From Brucella haematophila (GTDB lineage Bacteria; Pseudomonadota; Alphaproteobacteria; Rhizobiales; Rhizobiaceae): 64,000 bases of DNA. The translations under genes were made by a program, and so were the position numbers. The stretch covers positions 79,358 through 143,357 of the forward strand of contig NZ_VCPE01000018.1 of the NCBI RefSeq assembly GCF_005938105.1, written 5' to 3'. Positions 56,493-64,000 of the stretch are shown here, piece by piece; position 1 is the stretch's first letter; each line of letters opens with the position of its first letter. The notes beneath the pieces are model-generated. The model was not told the origin of the DNA. It saw nothing but the letters and a program-made list of their open reading frames with translations, and did not search any database.

Positions 56493-58103
56493 TCAGTCAG
56501 CTGTGCCGAAGCGTTCCTCGCTGAGTGCCGCCGCCATCAAGGCCTTCGTATAATCCTCTCTGGGATGATCAAAGATTTGCTCGGTATCGCCTTGCTCGAC
56601 GATCCTGCCATTGCGCATGACGATCACATAATCGGACACGGCGCGAACCACAGCCATGTCGTGGCTGATGAACAGGTAGGAAAGGCCGTGTTCCTTTTGC
56701 AGATCGCGCAGCAGCGCAACGATCTGCTTTTGCACAGAGCGGTCAAGCGCACTGGTCGGTTCATCCAACACGATGACACGCGGTTTCAGGATCATCGTGC
56801 GGGCAATGGCGATGCGCTGGCGCTGCCCGCCTGAGAACTCATGCGGATAGCGATTGCGCATCGACGGGTCCAGACCGACCTCTTTCAGCGCTTCCTGCGC
56901 CCGGCGGTCACGCTCTCTGGCGGAAAGCTGTGGTTCGTGGATCAGCAATCCCTCGGTGATAATGCGCCCCACCGTCATGCGCGGGCTGAGCGAGCCGAAC
57001 GGATCCTGAAAGACCAGTTGCAGTTCCCGGCGTTTGGGACGCATGGTCTGCGGATCGCGCGGCAGTTCCTTGCCGAGATAAGCGATACGGCCTTCCGAAT
57101 CGAGAAGCCGCAGGATGGCCCGCCCCAGTGTGGATTTTCCCGAACCGGATTCTCCGACAATGCCGATGGTCTGGCCTTCCTTGAGCGTCAGCGAGACATT
57201 GTTCACGGCGGTCATATAGTTGGCCGCGCCGAGCCACGGCTTATGGATCAGGAAGTTGACCTTCACATTATCGGCGCGGATCAATACAGGCGCTTCATCC
57301 GGCGGCGGCAGCTTTTCGCCTTCCGGTTCCGCATCCAGCAACATGCGTGTGTAGGGATGCTGTGGCGCGGTAAAAAGGGCCTCCGTTTCATTGCTCTCGA
57401 CCACTTCGCCGGAGCGCATCACATAGACCCGGTCGGCAAAACGGCGCACAATGCCCAGGTCGTGAGTGATGAACACAACCGCCATGCCAAGCCGCTCTTG
57501 CAGATCGGCCAAGAGATCAAGTATCTGCGCCTGAATGGTGACATCAAGCGCCGTTGTCGGCTCGTCGGCGATCAGGATATCCGGCTCGTTGGCGAGTGCC
57601 ATGGCGATCATCACACGCTGACGCTGACCACCTGACAGCTCATAGGGATAGCTGTCTATGCGGCGTTCCGGCTCTGGAATGCCAACGAGTTTCAGCAGTT
57701 CCAGAATACGCGGACGCGCCTGCTTCTTGCTCATGCCACGGTGATAGCGCAATGGCTCGGCCAGTTGGTCGCCGATGCGATAGAGCGGATCAAGGGAGGT
57801 CATCGGCTCCTGAAAGATCATGGTGATCTTGGCGCCACGGATATTGTTCAGCGCCTTGTCGGACATGCCGATCAGGTCTTGGCCGCGATAGAGCGCCTGT
57901 CCCGTTGCCTTGCCGTTGCGGGCCAAAAGCCCCATGAGCGCCATGGTCGTCTGGCTTTTACCGGAGCCGGATTCACCAACGATGGCCACGGTTTCACCGG
58001 CCTTGACGTCGAGATTGATCCCGCGAACGGCGGGAACCGGACCATCATGGGTATCAAAGGTGACGCGCAGATCGCGAACGCTCAGAATGGTTTCCTTCGT
58101 CAT
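56493..58103 (-). CDS. oligopeptide ABC transporter ATPase, OppD and OppF fused in one chain
   Basis: The start at 58103 lies one base after the oppC stop (TGA-G-ATG), giving 536 residues. There are two complete ATPase domains: Walker [10 protein letters not shown] and signature [16 protein letters not shown] in the first, Walker [10 protein letters not shown] and [16 protein letters not shown] in the second, each with its own Walker B ([12 protein letters not shown] and [12 protein letters not shown]). E. coli uses separate OppD and OppF; the fused form resembles YejF and GsiA. The first Walker A ends GKSQ rather than GKST, as in OppD. It energises OppB/OppC. Confidence 0.93.
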   Translation of the reverse strand: MTKETILSVRDLRVTFDTHDGPVPAVRGINLDVKAGETVAIVGESGSGKSQTTMALMGLLARNGKATGQALYRGQDLIGMSDKALNNIRGAKITMIFQEPMTSLDPLYRIGDQLAEPLRYHRGMSKKQARPRILELLKLVGIPEPERRIDSYPYELSGGQRQRVMIAMALANEPDILIADEPTTALDVTIQAQILDLLADLQERLGMAVVFITHDLGIVRRFADRVYVMRSGEVVESNETEALFTAPQHPYTRMLLDAEPEGEKLPPPDEAPVLIRADNVKVNFLIHKPWLGAANYMTAVNNVSLTLKEGQTIGIVGESGSGKSTLGRAILRLLDSEGRIAYLGKELPRDPQTMRPKRRELQLVFQDPFGSLSPRMTVGRIITEGLLIHEPQLSARERDRRAQEALKEVGLDPSMRNRYPHEFSGGQRQRIAIARTMILKPRVIVLDEPTSALDRSVQKQIVALLRDLQKEHGLSYLFISHDMAVVRAVSDYVIVMRNGRIVEQGDTEQIFDHPREDYTKALMAAALSEERFGTAD

Positions 58104-58104
58104 C

Positions 58105-59238
58105 TCAGCGATCCTTCGGGTCAAGACTGTCACGCAGGCCATCGCCTAGGAAGTTCAGCGCGAACAGAATGATGGTCAATGTTGCGGCGGGCCAGATCAA
58201 CTGCCAGCTCGCGCCGCTGACGTTATTTGAGCCTTCCGCTATGAGGAGGCCGAGTGAGGTGAGGGGGTCTTGCACGCCAAGGCCAAGGAAGGAGAGGAGG
58301 CTTTCCAGCAGAATTGCCTTCGGCACCAGCAACGTGACGAAAACGACTACCGGACCAAGCGCATTTGGAATGATATGGCGTGTAATGACCCCGCGCCGTG
58401 TCGCGCCAAGCGCTTCTGCCGCTTGCACGAATTCCTGCCGTTTGAGGCTCAATGTCTGTCCGCGCACAATACGCGCCATATCCAGCCATTCCGTCGCACC
58501 GATGGCGATAAAGATGATGAAAATCGACCGCCCGAAGAAGACCAGCATCAAGATCACGAAGAAGATGAAGGGCAGCGAATAAAGGATATCGACAACCCGC
58601 ATCATGACATTGTCGATACGCCCGCCAAGATAGCCGGAAACAGCGCCGAATGAGACGCCGAGCACCAGTGACATCGCGGACGCCAGCAAGCCGATGGCAA
58701 GCGACATGCGTACGCCGATGAAGATACGCGTCATCAGATCGCGACCGAGATTATCGGTGCCCAGCAGGAAATAATTGCGCGTTACATCAAGCGTAAGCTT
58801 GCCACTCAGACCGTCGGCGGCCAGTTCCACCTTCGGATTGCTGAACAGGTCCGAGCGCTGGAAATAACGGAGAACACGCTCGTCGGTCGGGCGCTGCGCC
58901 GTGAAGCCGACAACGATGTTGTTGCCGGTCAATTCAGGCTCAGCGGAAGCCTTCAACCGCGCCCGTGCCATCTCACGTTCAAGGCCCGGCAGGATTGTAT
59001 CCGCTCGCGGATAAGCTTCGAGGCTTGGCGCAACGCGCACGAACTGCGGATAGATTTTGTCATAGGGATGCGGGCTGAGCATCGGCCCGAAAATGCCTGC
59101 AAGAGCCAAAACCGCGAGCACGATGGCACTGGCAACGGCAGCCTTGTTCTTGCGCAGGCGCAGCCAGGCATCCTGCCAGAGCGAGCGGCTTGGCATGCTC
59201 AATTCGGCGGTTTCCGTTGGTACGGTCAGATCAGTCAT
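58105..59238 (-). CDS. oppC: oligopeptide ABC transporter permease OppC
   Basis: The ATG at 59238 is preceded by GAGGG and overlaps oppB by 8 bases, giving 377 residues. The N-terminal cytoplasmic tail and first helix (about 33-55) are followed by a long periplasmic segment, which makes the protein larger than E. coli OppC (302). The permease core has [20 protein letters not shown] and the EAA loop [20 protein letters not shown]. It forms the channel with OppB. Confidence 0.92.
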   Translation of the reverse strand: MTDLTVPTETAELSMPSRSLWQDAWLRLRKNKAAVASAIVLAVLALAGIFGPMLSPHPYDKIYPQFVRVAPSLEAYPRADTILPGLEREMARARLKASAEPELTGNNIVVGFTAQRPTDERVLRYFQRSDLFSNPKVELAADGLSGKLTLDVTRNYFLLGTDNLGRDLMTRIFIGVRMSLAIGLLASAMSLVLGVSFGAVSGYLGGRIDNVMMRVVDILYSLPFIFFVILMLVFFGRSIFIIFIAIGATEWLDMARIVRGQTLSLKRQEFVQAAEALGATRRGVITRHIIPNALGPVVVFVTLLVPKAILLESLLSFLGLGVQDPLTSLGLLIAEGSNNVSGASWQLIWPAATLTIILFALNFLGDGLRDSLDPKDR

Positions 59239-60154
59239 AGCGAACCCTCGGATCAAGCCATGCATAAAGAAGATCAACAATGAGGTTGAACACCACGACG
59301 AAGATCGAAATCACGACCACCGTGCCCATCACGAGCGTGTAGTCGCGGCTGAGGGCGCCTTGCACAAAATAGCGCCCGATGCCCGGAATGCCGAAAATCG
59401 TTTCGACCACGACAGAGCCAGTGAGGAGGGCTGCGGCGGTCGGGCCGAGATAGGAAACAGCCGGCAGCATGGCCGCGCGCAATGCATGCACGCCAACCAC
59501 GACACGGGCTGGCAGACCATAGGCGCGGGCAGTGCGAACATGATTGGCACGCAGCGCTTCAATGGTGGCACCTCGCACCAGACGCGCAATGACGCCCACT
59601 TGCGGCAGAGCGAGTGTCAGCACCGGCAATATCCAGTAAGTGACATTGGCCGATGACCAGCCGCCTGCCGGAACCCAACCCAGAATGACACCGAACAGCA
59701 GGCTCAGAAGCGGAGCGACAACGAAATTGGGCGTTGTGATGCCGAAAGTCGCGAGCGCCACAACGAAATAGTCCACGGCAGAATTCTGCTTCAGCGCGGC
59801 GAGCGTGCCGAGAAAAGTGCCGATGATCGCGGCGAGCGTCAGGCCAAGAGTGCCGAGCATGATCGACACCGGCAGACCGGAGGCGAACAAATCGTTCACG
59901 GAAAAATCGCGCCGCGTGAAGCTCGGGCCGAGATCGCCCTGCACGAGATTACCGAGATACATCAGATACTGCTGCCAGAGAGGCGCATCCATATTATAGG
60001 CGCGCTTGAGATTGGCGAGGATCAGCGGATCGAGGGGGCGCTCAAGGTCGAACGGACCACCGGGAGCAAGCCGGATCAGGAAGAATGTCAGCGTGACGAT
60101 AATGAAGATCGTGGGTATCGCACTACCCAATCGTCGGAGCGTGTAGCCCAGCAT
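59231..60154 (-). CDS. oppB: oligopeptide ABC transporter permease OppB
   Basis: The start at 60154 follows AGAAGGGA and gives 307 residues, almost the length of E. coli OppB (306). The N-terminus (MLGYTLRRLGSAIPTIFIIV), the FTRRDFSVNDLFASGLPVS segment and the EAA loop HVRTARAYGLPARVV match OppB along the whole chain. Six membrane helices. It is separated from oppA by a terminator-like hairpin, so it is probably made in smaller amount than the binding protein. Confidence 0.94.
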   Translation of the reverse strand: MLGYTLRRLGSAIPTIFIIVTLTFFLIRLAPGGPFDLERPLDPLILANLKRAYNMDAPLWQQYLMYLGNLVQGDLGPSFTRRDFSVNDLFASGLPVSIMLGTLGLTLAAIIGTFLGTLAALKQNSAVDYFVVALATFGITTPNFVVAPLLSLLFGVILGWVPAGGWSSANVTYWILPVLTLALPQVGVIARLVRGATIEALRANHVRTARAYGLPARVVVGVHALRAAMLPAVSYLGPTAAALLTGSVVVETIFGIPGIGRYFVQGALSRDYTLVMGTVVVISIFVVVFNLIVDLLYAWLDPRVRYD

Positions 60155-60313
60155 GTCGTTGTCCCTTCTTTGCCAGACAGCGCGAAGCTGTCGGGCAAAT
60201 CCCACTAAGGGCTTTTAGATTATTGTTTTTCTAATATTTTTTTCAGTTTTCATCTGTTGCTGAACGAAAACGGAAAGGCTGGCGGGAGAGGGGTGTCTAG
60301 CCCTCCTCCGCAC

Positions 60314-60345
60314 AAAAATAGGGCCGCGCCGTCAAGCGCAGCCCT
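60314..60345 (-). terminator. terminator-like attenuator between oppA and oppB
   Basis: On the minus strand AGGGCTGCGC pairs with GCGCGGCCCT (plus-strand 60336-60345 and 60320-60329, one G-U pair) around TTGACG and is followed by ATTTTTG. It sits 9 bases after the oppA stop inside the operon. Confidence 0.8.
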
Positions 60346-60353
60346 GTCTGAAA

Positions 60354-61931
60354 TTACTGTTTGAGGGATAGCCAGCGCGTCTTGTGGCTATCCATCAGAT
60401 TGTCGTTCCAACCGGCGACATTGTCGGAAACGAGCGCACGCGACGAATAATAGAGGATTGGAATATTGCCCACTTCGTCGAGCTGGATTTTTTCGGCTTC
60501 GCCCAGAACCTTGGCGCGTTCTCCCAGATCGGTGGTCTTTTCGGCCTTGGCCATCAGCGCGTCATAGTCAGCATTCTTCCACTTGGAATAGTTGAAGCTG
60601 ACATTGCCCTGGCTGATGAACAGGAAGTTCTGCGGATCGTTGTAATCGCCGATCCAGCCGGCACGCGCGATATCGAACGGACCGTCATCACGCATGAAGT
60701 TGAAATAGGTGGCGCCTTCGGTCTCGTTCAGCGAAGCCTTCACGCCGATATTGCCCAGCATGTCGGCAATGGCTGCCATGGTGTTCTTGTTGTTCTCGGA
60801 CGTGTTGTAAAGCAACTCGATCGACAGCGTGTTGGGCTCAACACCTGCTTCTTTCAAAAGTTCCTTGGCCTTGTCTTCGCGCTCCAGCATATCATCGGAA
60901 TAATCGAGCTTCGGCGCATCCTTTACATAATTGGCAATACCGGGCGGCACCATGGAATAGCCGGGCAGCATGGTTCCCTGCCAGACCTGATCGGCCAGAA
61001 ACTCGCGATCGATGGCCAGCGATATCGCCTGACGCACCTTGATGTCCTTTAGCTTGCTGTCGGCTGACTTGCCTTTGACCGGCAGATAATAGACGCCGAG
61101 ATAAGGCGCCATACGGAATTCCTTGGCCAGATTTTTCTTCACATAGTCCATCTGTTCGGCGGGAACGTCGGAACAGATCTGCACTTCCTTGGCCTCAAAG
61201 CGGCGCATGCAGCTGGCGCGGTCTTCAAAGGGAATCCAGTTGACCGTATCGATCTTGACCTGATCGGCTTCGTAATAATACGGGTTCTTCTTCATGACGA
61301 TCTTGTCGTTCGGCGTGAAGCTTTCGAGCATATAGGCGCCATTTGTCACCATCTTGCCGGGCGTGGTGAACTTGTCGCCATTGGCCTCAACGCTTTTCTC
61401 GTTCAGCGGAAAGCCGGTCTGATGCGTCAGAAGCTCAAGGAAATACGGAGCAGGGGAGTTGAGGCTGATCTTCAGCGTGTGATCGTCGACGGCCTCGACA
61501 CCGAGCTGATCAACCGGCTTCTTGCCGCCTGCAATGTCTTCTGCATTCTTGATGATGAACAGCATGCTGGCATAACCGGCTGCTGTCTTCGGGTCCATCA
61601 GACGACGGAATGTAAACTGAAAATCACCTGCAGTGACAGGGTCTCCGTTAGACCATTTGGCGTTGTCGCGCAGATGGAAGGTATAGACGGTTCCGTCTTC
61701 GGAAATATCCCACGATTTGGCGACACCGGGAATTGCCTTGCCGTCCGCATCCTGAATGGTCAGACCGTCATAGAGGTCGCGCAATACGTTGCCTTCGGCA
61801 ACGCTGGATGTGCGGTGATGGTCGAGCGTTGCCGGATCTGTATCGTTACCGCGATTGAGCACAGTCTCGGCAGATGCCGCGCCTGCGAGCGCCAGAAGAC
61901 ACACGCCTGTCAGTAGAAATTTCCGATACAT
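60354..61931 (-). CDS. oppA: oligopeptide-binding protein OppA
   Basis: A 525-residue family-5 binding protein with a signal peptide (MYRKFLLTGVCLLALAGAAS, cleavage near ASAET) and a GGAGGGG ribosome site. It follows E. coli OppA closely: RDLYDGLTIQDADG, FHLRDNAKWSNGDPVTAGDF, VTNGAYML, LLYNTSENNK and FDIARAGWIGDYNDPQNFL. It collects short peptides in the periplasm for OppBC. First gene of the operon; transport of cell-wall or host peptides is possible. Confidence 0.94.
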   Translation of the reverse strand: MYRKFLLTGVCLLALAGAASAETVLNRGNDTDPATLDHHRTSSVAEGNVLRDLYDGLTIQDADGKAIPGVAKSWDISEDGTVYTFHLRDNAKWSNGDPVTAGDFQFTFRRLMDPKTAAGYASMLFIIKNAEDIAGGKKPVDQLGVEAVDDHTLKISLNSPAPYFLELLTHQTGFPLNEKSVEANGDKFTTPGKMVTNGAYMLESFTPNDKIVMKKNPYYYEADQVKIDTVNWIPFEDRASCMRRFEAKEVQICSDVPAEQMDYVKKNLAKEFRMAPYLGVYYLPVKGKSADSKLKDIKVRQAISLAIDREFLADQVWQGTMLPGYSMVPPGIANYVKDAPKLDYSDDMLEREDKAKELLKEAGVEPNTLSIELLYNTSENNKNTMAAIADMLGNIGVKASLNETEGATYFNFMRDDGPFDIARAGWIGDYNDPQNFLFISQGNVSFNYSKWKNADYDALMAKAEKTTDLGERAKVLGEAEKIQLDEVGNIPILYYSSRALVSDNVAGWNDNLMDSHKTRWLSLKQ

Positions 61932-62267
61932 TTATGAACCCCTCCTTTGAAATTAATGAAATGTCCTGCATCTTATGGATAAGCGCATCACATGCAAGCG
62001 AACTTAGCAACACATTGAATTAATACAAATAATCAAAAAATTGGGATCAAGTTTTGTGCCTGAAAACGGGTACGGGAATTCTAATTTTCATGCAACTTAC
62101 ATGCATTGTACGAGTGTAATTTTTTGTCAAAAATCACCGTAATTTCCGGGAGTTGAGCGCTCGAATTGTCAGTTTGAGGAAATGAAATCGATGCTCGATT
62201 CGCCTAAATTTTCACCACGGAAATGGCTGGGGATAACGTGCGGATCGCCGTCTTCGAACCCGGCTGA
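61932..62267. other. 336-base region between oppA and the HxlR gene
   Basis: Holds the oppA promoter (AT-rich run around 62020-62045) and the 3' end of the HxlR gene on the other side. AATCGA-TGC-TCGATT is a perfect 6-bp dyad at 62186-62200. No coding frame or clear terminator is seen. Confidence 0.5.
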
Positions 62268-62684
62268 TCACTGGCGGGAATTTATAGGTCTGGGTGCGAG
62301 ATCAGTCACATTCGCTTTATCATAGCGCTGCCGCGCCTCGGCAATTGCTGATTGATTTTTATCCGCCCAACCGATCACTGCCGCGACGATATCCAGCAAG
62401 CTGAAGCCGAGTTTGGTCAATTCGTAATCGACCCGTGGCGGCACGCTCGGAAAGACTGTGCGCGTGATGAGACCGTCACGCTCCAGCCCGCGTAATGTAA
62501 GGGTCAGCATACGCTGGGAGACACCATCAATGGCTCGGCGAATTTCATTGAAGCGGCAAGGGCCTTTGCGCAGTGTACCGATCACATGCAGTGACCATTT
62601 GTCGGACATACGTTCAATCATTTCATGCGCAGAACGACATCTCGCTGCACTGGGGTCAGGTAAATCCGTGTAACCGAGTATCAT
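62268..62684 (-). CDS. HxlR-family transcriptional regulator
   Basis: The start at 62684 (MILGYTD) has AAGAAGG seven bases upstream, giving 138 residues; an in-frame ATG at 62714 adds ten residues. The winged helix is typical of HxlR: DKWSLHVIGTLRKGPCRFNE, GVSQRMLTLTLRGLERDGLI and PPRVDYELTKLGFSL. There is a Cys (RCRSAHEM) ahead of it, in the region where HxlR-type redox sensors such as YodB carry theirs. It is divergent from a quinone/azo reductase gene and most likely represses it in the absence of electrophiles. Confidence 0.92.
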   Translation of the reverse strand: MILGYTDLPDPSAARCRSAHEMIERMSDKWSLHVIGTLRKGPCRFNEIRRAIDGVSQRMLTLTLRGLERDGLITRTVFPSVPPRVDYELTKLGFSLLDIVAAVIGWADKNQSAIAEARQRYDKANVTDLAPRPINSRQ

Positions 62685-62781
62685 TTCTGTGCCTTCTTGC
62701 AGCATCATCAGCATCTTTCTAATTTGTATTTACGAACAGAGAAGTCACTTTTGAACATATACAGACAGGATTGCAAATTTC

Positions 62782-63396
62782 ATGAAGAATATTCTTCTCA
62801 TCACATCAAGTCCGAACGGAGAAGGGGCCATATCCACCAGATTTGCCAGAGAGCTTACTGATAAACTGGCACGCAAAGACGGCCATGATGTTACATATCG
62901 CGACCTCGCAGCAGAGCCGCTGCCACATATCGGACCAGCCTATGTGCGCGGCAGGATGCTATCGCCGGAAGAACGCAATGCGATGGAAGACAAAGCCGTT
63001 GAACTCGCTGAAGCGCTCGTCGTCGAATTACTCGAAGCCGATATCGTGATCATTGGCTCGTCGATGATCAACTATGCACCATCGACGCAGTTGAAGGCAT
63101 GGTTTGACCATGTGATCTGGCCCGGCGTGACGGTGAAATTCAGTGAGCATGGTCCGCAAGGTTTGCTCAGCGACAAGAAAATCTATCTCGTGACAACAAG
63201 TGGCGGCGCCTTCTCCGAAGGCAATCTTGAGCAACTCGATTTCCAATCCCGCTATGTCAGGCACCTGTTCGCTGTCATTGGATTGACCGATATCGAGCAT
63301 ATCCGGATTGAAGGCACAGCCTTTGGCCTACAGGCCGCACAGGTAGCAATGGATCGTGCCCGTGTTCAAATAGACGCGCTTGTCGAGGCAGCGTAG
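62782..63396 (+). CDS. azoR: FMN-dependent NADH:quinone/azo reductase (AzoR family)
   Basis: A 204-residue flavodoxin-fold protein with the AzoR N-terminal nucleotide site ITSSPNGEGAISTRFA, the MINYAPSTQLKAWFDHVIW helix and the TTSGGAFSEG FMN loop. Members reduce quinones and azo dyes by two-electron transfer, protecting from electrophile stress. It is divergent from an HxlR-type regulator across 97 bases, an arrangement seen in other bacteria for quinone-responsive control. Confidence 0.93.
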   Translation: MKNILLITSSPNGEGAISTRFARELTDKLARKDGHDVTYRDLAAEPLPHIGPAYVRGRMLSPEERNAMEDKAVELAEALVVELLEADIVIIGSSMINYAPSTQLKAWFDHVIWPGVTVKFSEHGPQGLLSDKKIYLVTTSGGAFSEGNLEQLDFQSRYVRHLFAVIGLTDIEHIRIEGTAFGLQAAQVAMDRARVQIDALVEAA

Positions 63397-63398
63397 TT

Positions 63399-63833
63399 AT
63401 GACGGACGCGACCGAGAACCAAATGAGCGAGCAACGCACAAGAGACGATTATATTCGGCTGGCGCAGCAGTTTCTGGATGTCAGCGACGCACAGGGCGAC
63501 GCGCTTGCCTTGTTGACTGACGACGTGCAGTTCTCGTTTCCGAAATGGGGAACCGTGCACGGCAAAGCGCAGTTGCTGCAATTCTTTCAGGACATGTCGC
63601 AACATGTTGCTGCGATGAGCCATCCTGCCGAGCACCGACGTTTTATTGTTGATGGTCCGTTGGTGTGTGTTGAAGGTTTGACACGGGGCCAGATGCAAAA
63701 TGGCAAGACTTGGAATACGGGCCGGTTCTGCACGGTCTATGAATTTGATGGCGACCTGATCAAACGCATCGACGTCTACACCGATCCTGACATGACGGAC
63801 GAAACCCGGGCAAATTATCCACGGCTCCGTTAG
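63399..63833 (+). CDS. NTF2-like/SnoaL-fold protein
   Basis: A 144-residue protein starting 3 bases after azoR. The NTF2-like alpha+beta fold is indicated by YIRLAQQFLDVSDAQGDALA, LLTDDVQFSFPKWGTVHGKA and the C-terminal FDGDLIKRIDVYTD strand pattern. Such proteins bind small ligands or act as isomerases or hydrolases. Coupling to azoR suggests a role in the same stress response. No catalytic residues can be named with confidence. Confidence 0.85.
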   Translation: MTDATENQMSEQRTRDDYIRLAQQFLDVSDAQGDALALLTDDVQFSFPKWGTVHGKAQLLQFFQDMSQHVAAMSHPAEHRRFIVDGPLVCVEGLTRGQMQNGKTWNTGRFCTVYEFDGDLIKRIDVYTDPDMTDETRANYPRLR

Positions 63834-63853
63834 CTGGTGTAACTGTAGCTAAC
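63829..63853 (+). terminator. weak stem-loop after the NTF2-like gene
   Basis: GTTAGCT (63829-63835, including the stop codon) pairs with AGCTAAC (63847-63853). No T run follows, so intrinsic termination is doubtful. Confidence 0.35.
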
Positions 63854-63975
63854 CCAGACGCCAGATTGTTCCATAATATACGTTATGCAATTTAAATGCG
63901 ATCTTGAGGTGGGTTCTAGTTTGAAGTGCGACTTGCAAATGATAACAATGAGTTATCGAATGCAAGGAACCTGTC

Positions 63976-64000
63976 ATGGACCGCACCTATTCGCATATTG
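63976..64000 (+). CDS. start of a gene cut by the window edge, possibly an IS30-family transposase
   Basis: ATG at 63976, behind AAGGAA, reads M-D-R-T-Y-S-H-I and runs off the edge. This N-terminus resembles IS30-type transposases, which often begin M-x-R-x-Y-S-x-(I/L)-D. The preceding AT-rich 120 bases could contain the left end of the element. Only eight residues are visible, so the call is tentative. Confidence 0.35.

Overview
The window reads as chromosomal DNA of an alphaproteobacterium in the Brucella/Ochrobactrum group. This is an inference. It rests on high-GC coding with rhizobial-type genes (a Pha-type antiporter with fused A and B subunits, a GbsR-cydDCABX cluster, a DmpA-like P1 aminopeptidase) and on several copies of a dyad-symmetric intergenic repeat of the kind scattered through Rhizobiales genomes. 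No rRNA, tRNA, CRISPR array or prophage was seen. A possible IS30-type transposase is cut by the right edge.

Left part (1-9 kb): the end of a MogA-like molybdopterin adenylyltransferase is followed by a four-gene operon of a circularly permuted ATP-grasp enzyme, an alpha-E protein, a transglutaminase-like protease and the proteasome-like peptidase Anbu, closed by a strong terminator. Next come an orphan peptide-type binding protein, an Frm2-like nitroreductase and an uncharacterised FAD/NAD(P)-binding protein.

Middle (9-37 kb): the phaAB-C-D-E-F-G cation/proton antiporter operon. A GbsR/MarR regulator leads into cydDC (ABC exporter needed for bd oxidase assembly) and cydABX (bd quinol oxidase, including a 51-codon cydX). 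An amino-sugar locus follows: GntR regulator and GspK-like kinase, divergent from an ABC importer with a Gfo/Idh/MocA dehydrogenase. Then come the four-gene branched-chain 2-oxoacid dehydrogenase operon, a convergent SURF1 gene and a small hypothetical gene with its own clear promoter.

Right part (37-64 kb): an FtsK-type translocase with no visible membrane domain; a NodT/MacA/MacB tripartite efflux operon. A LysR-divergent operon couples a D-amino-acid aminotransferase, a polar amino-acid ABC importer and a self-cleaving P1 (DmpA-like) aminopeptidase, which suggests use of D-amino-acid peptides. Then an MFS transporter, AlkB, a subtilisin-type autotransporter, an oligopeptide importer (oppA-B-C and a fused DF ATPase), and a divergent HxlR / azoreductase / NTF2-like trio.

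Genes are packed into operons with 1-8 bp overlaps. Very AT-rich promoter islands precede the efflux operon and the autotransporter and stand out from the GC-rich background. The least understood systems here are the Anbu operon and the D-peptide locus.
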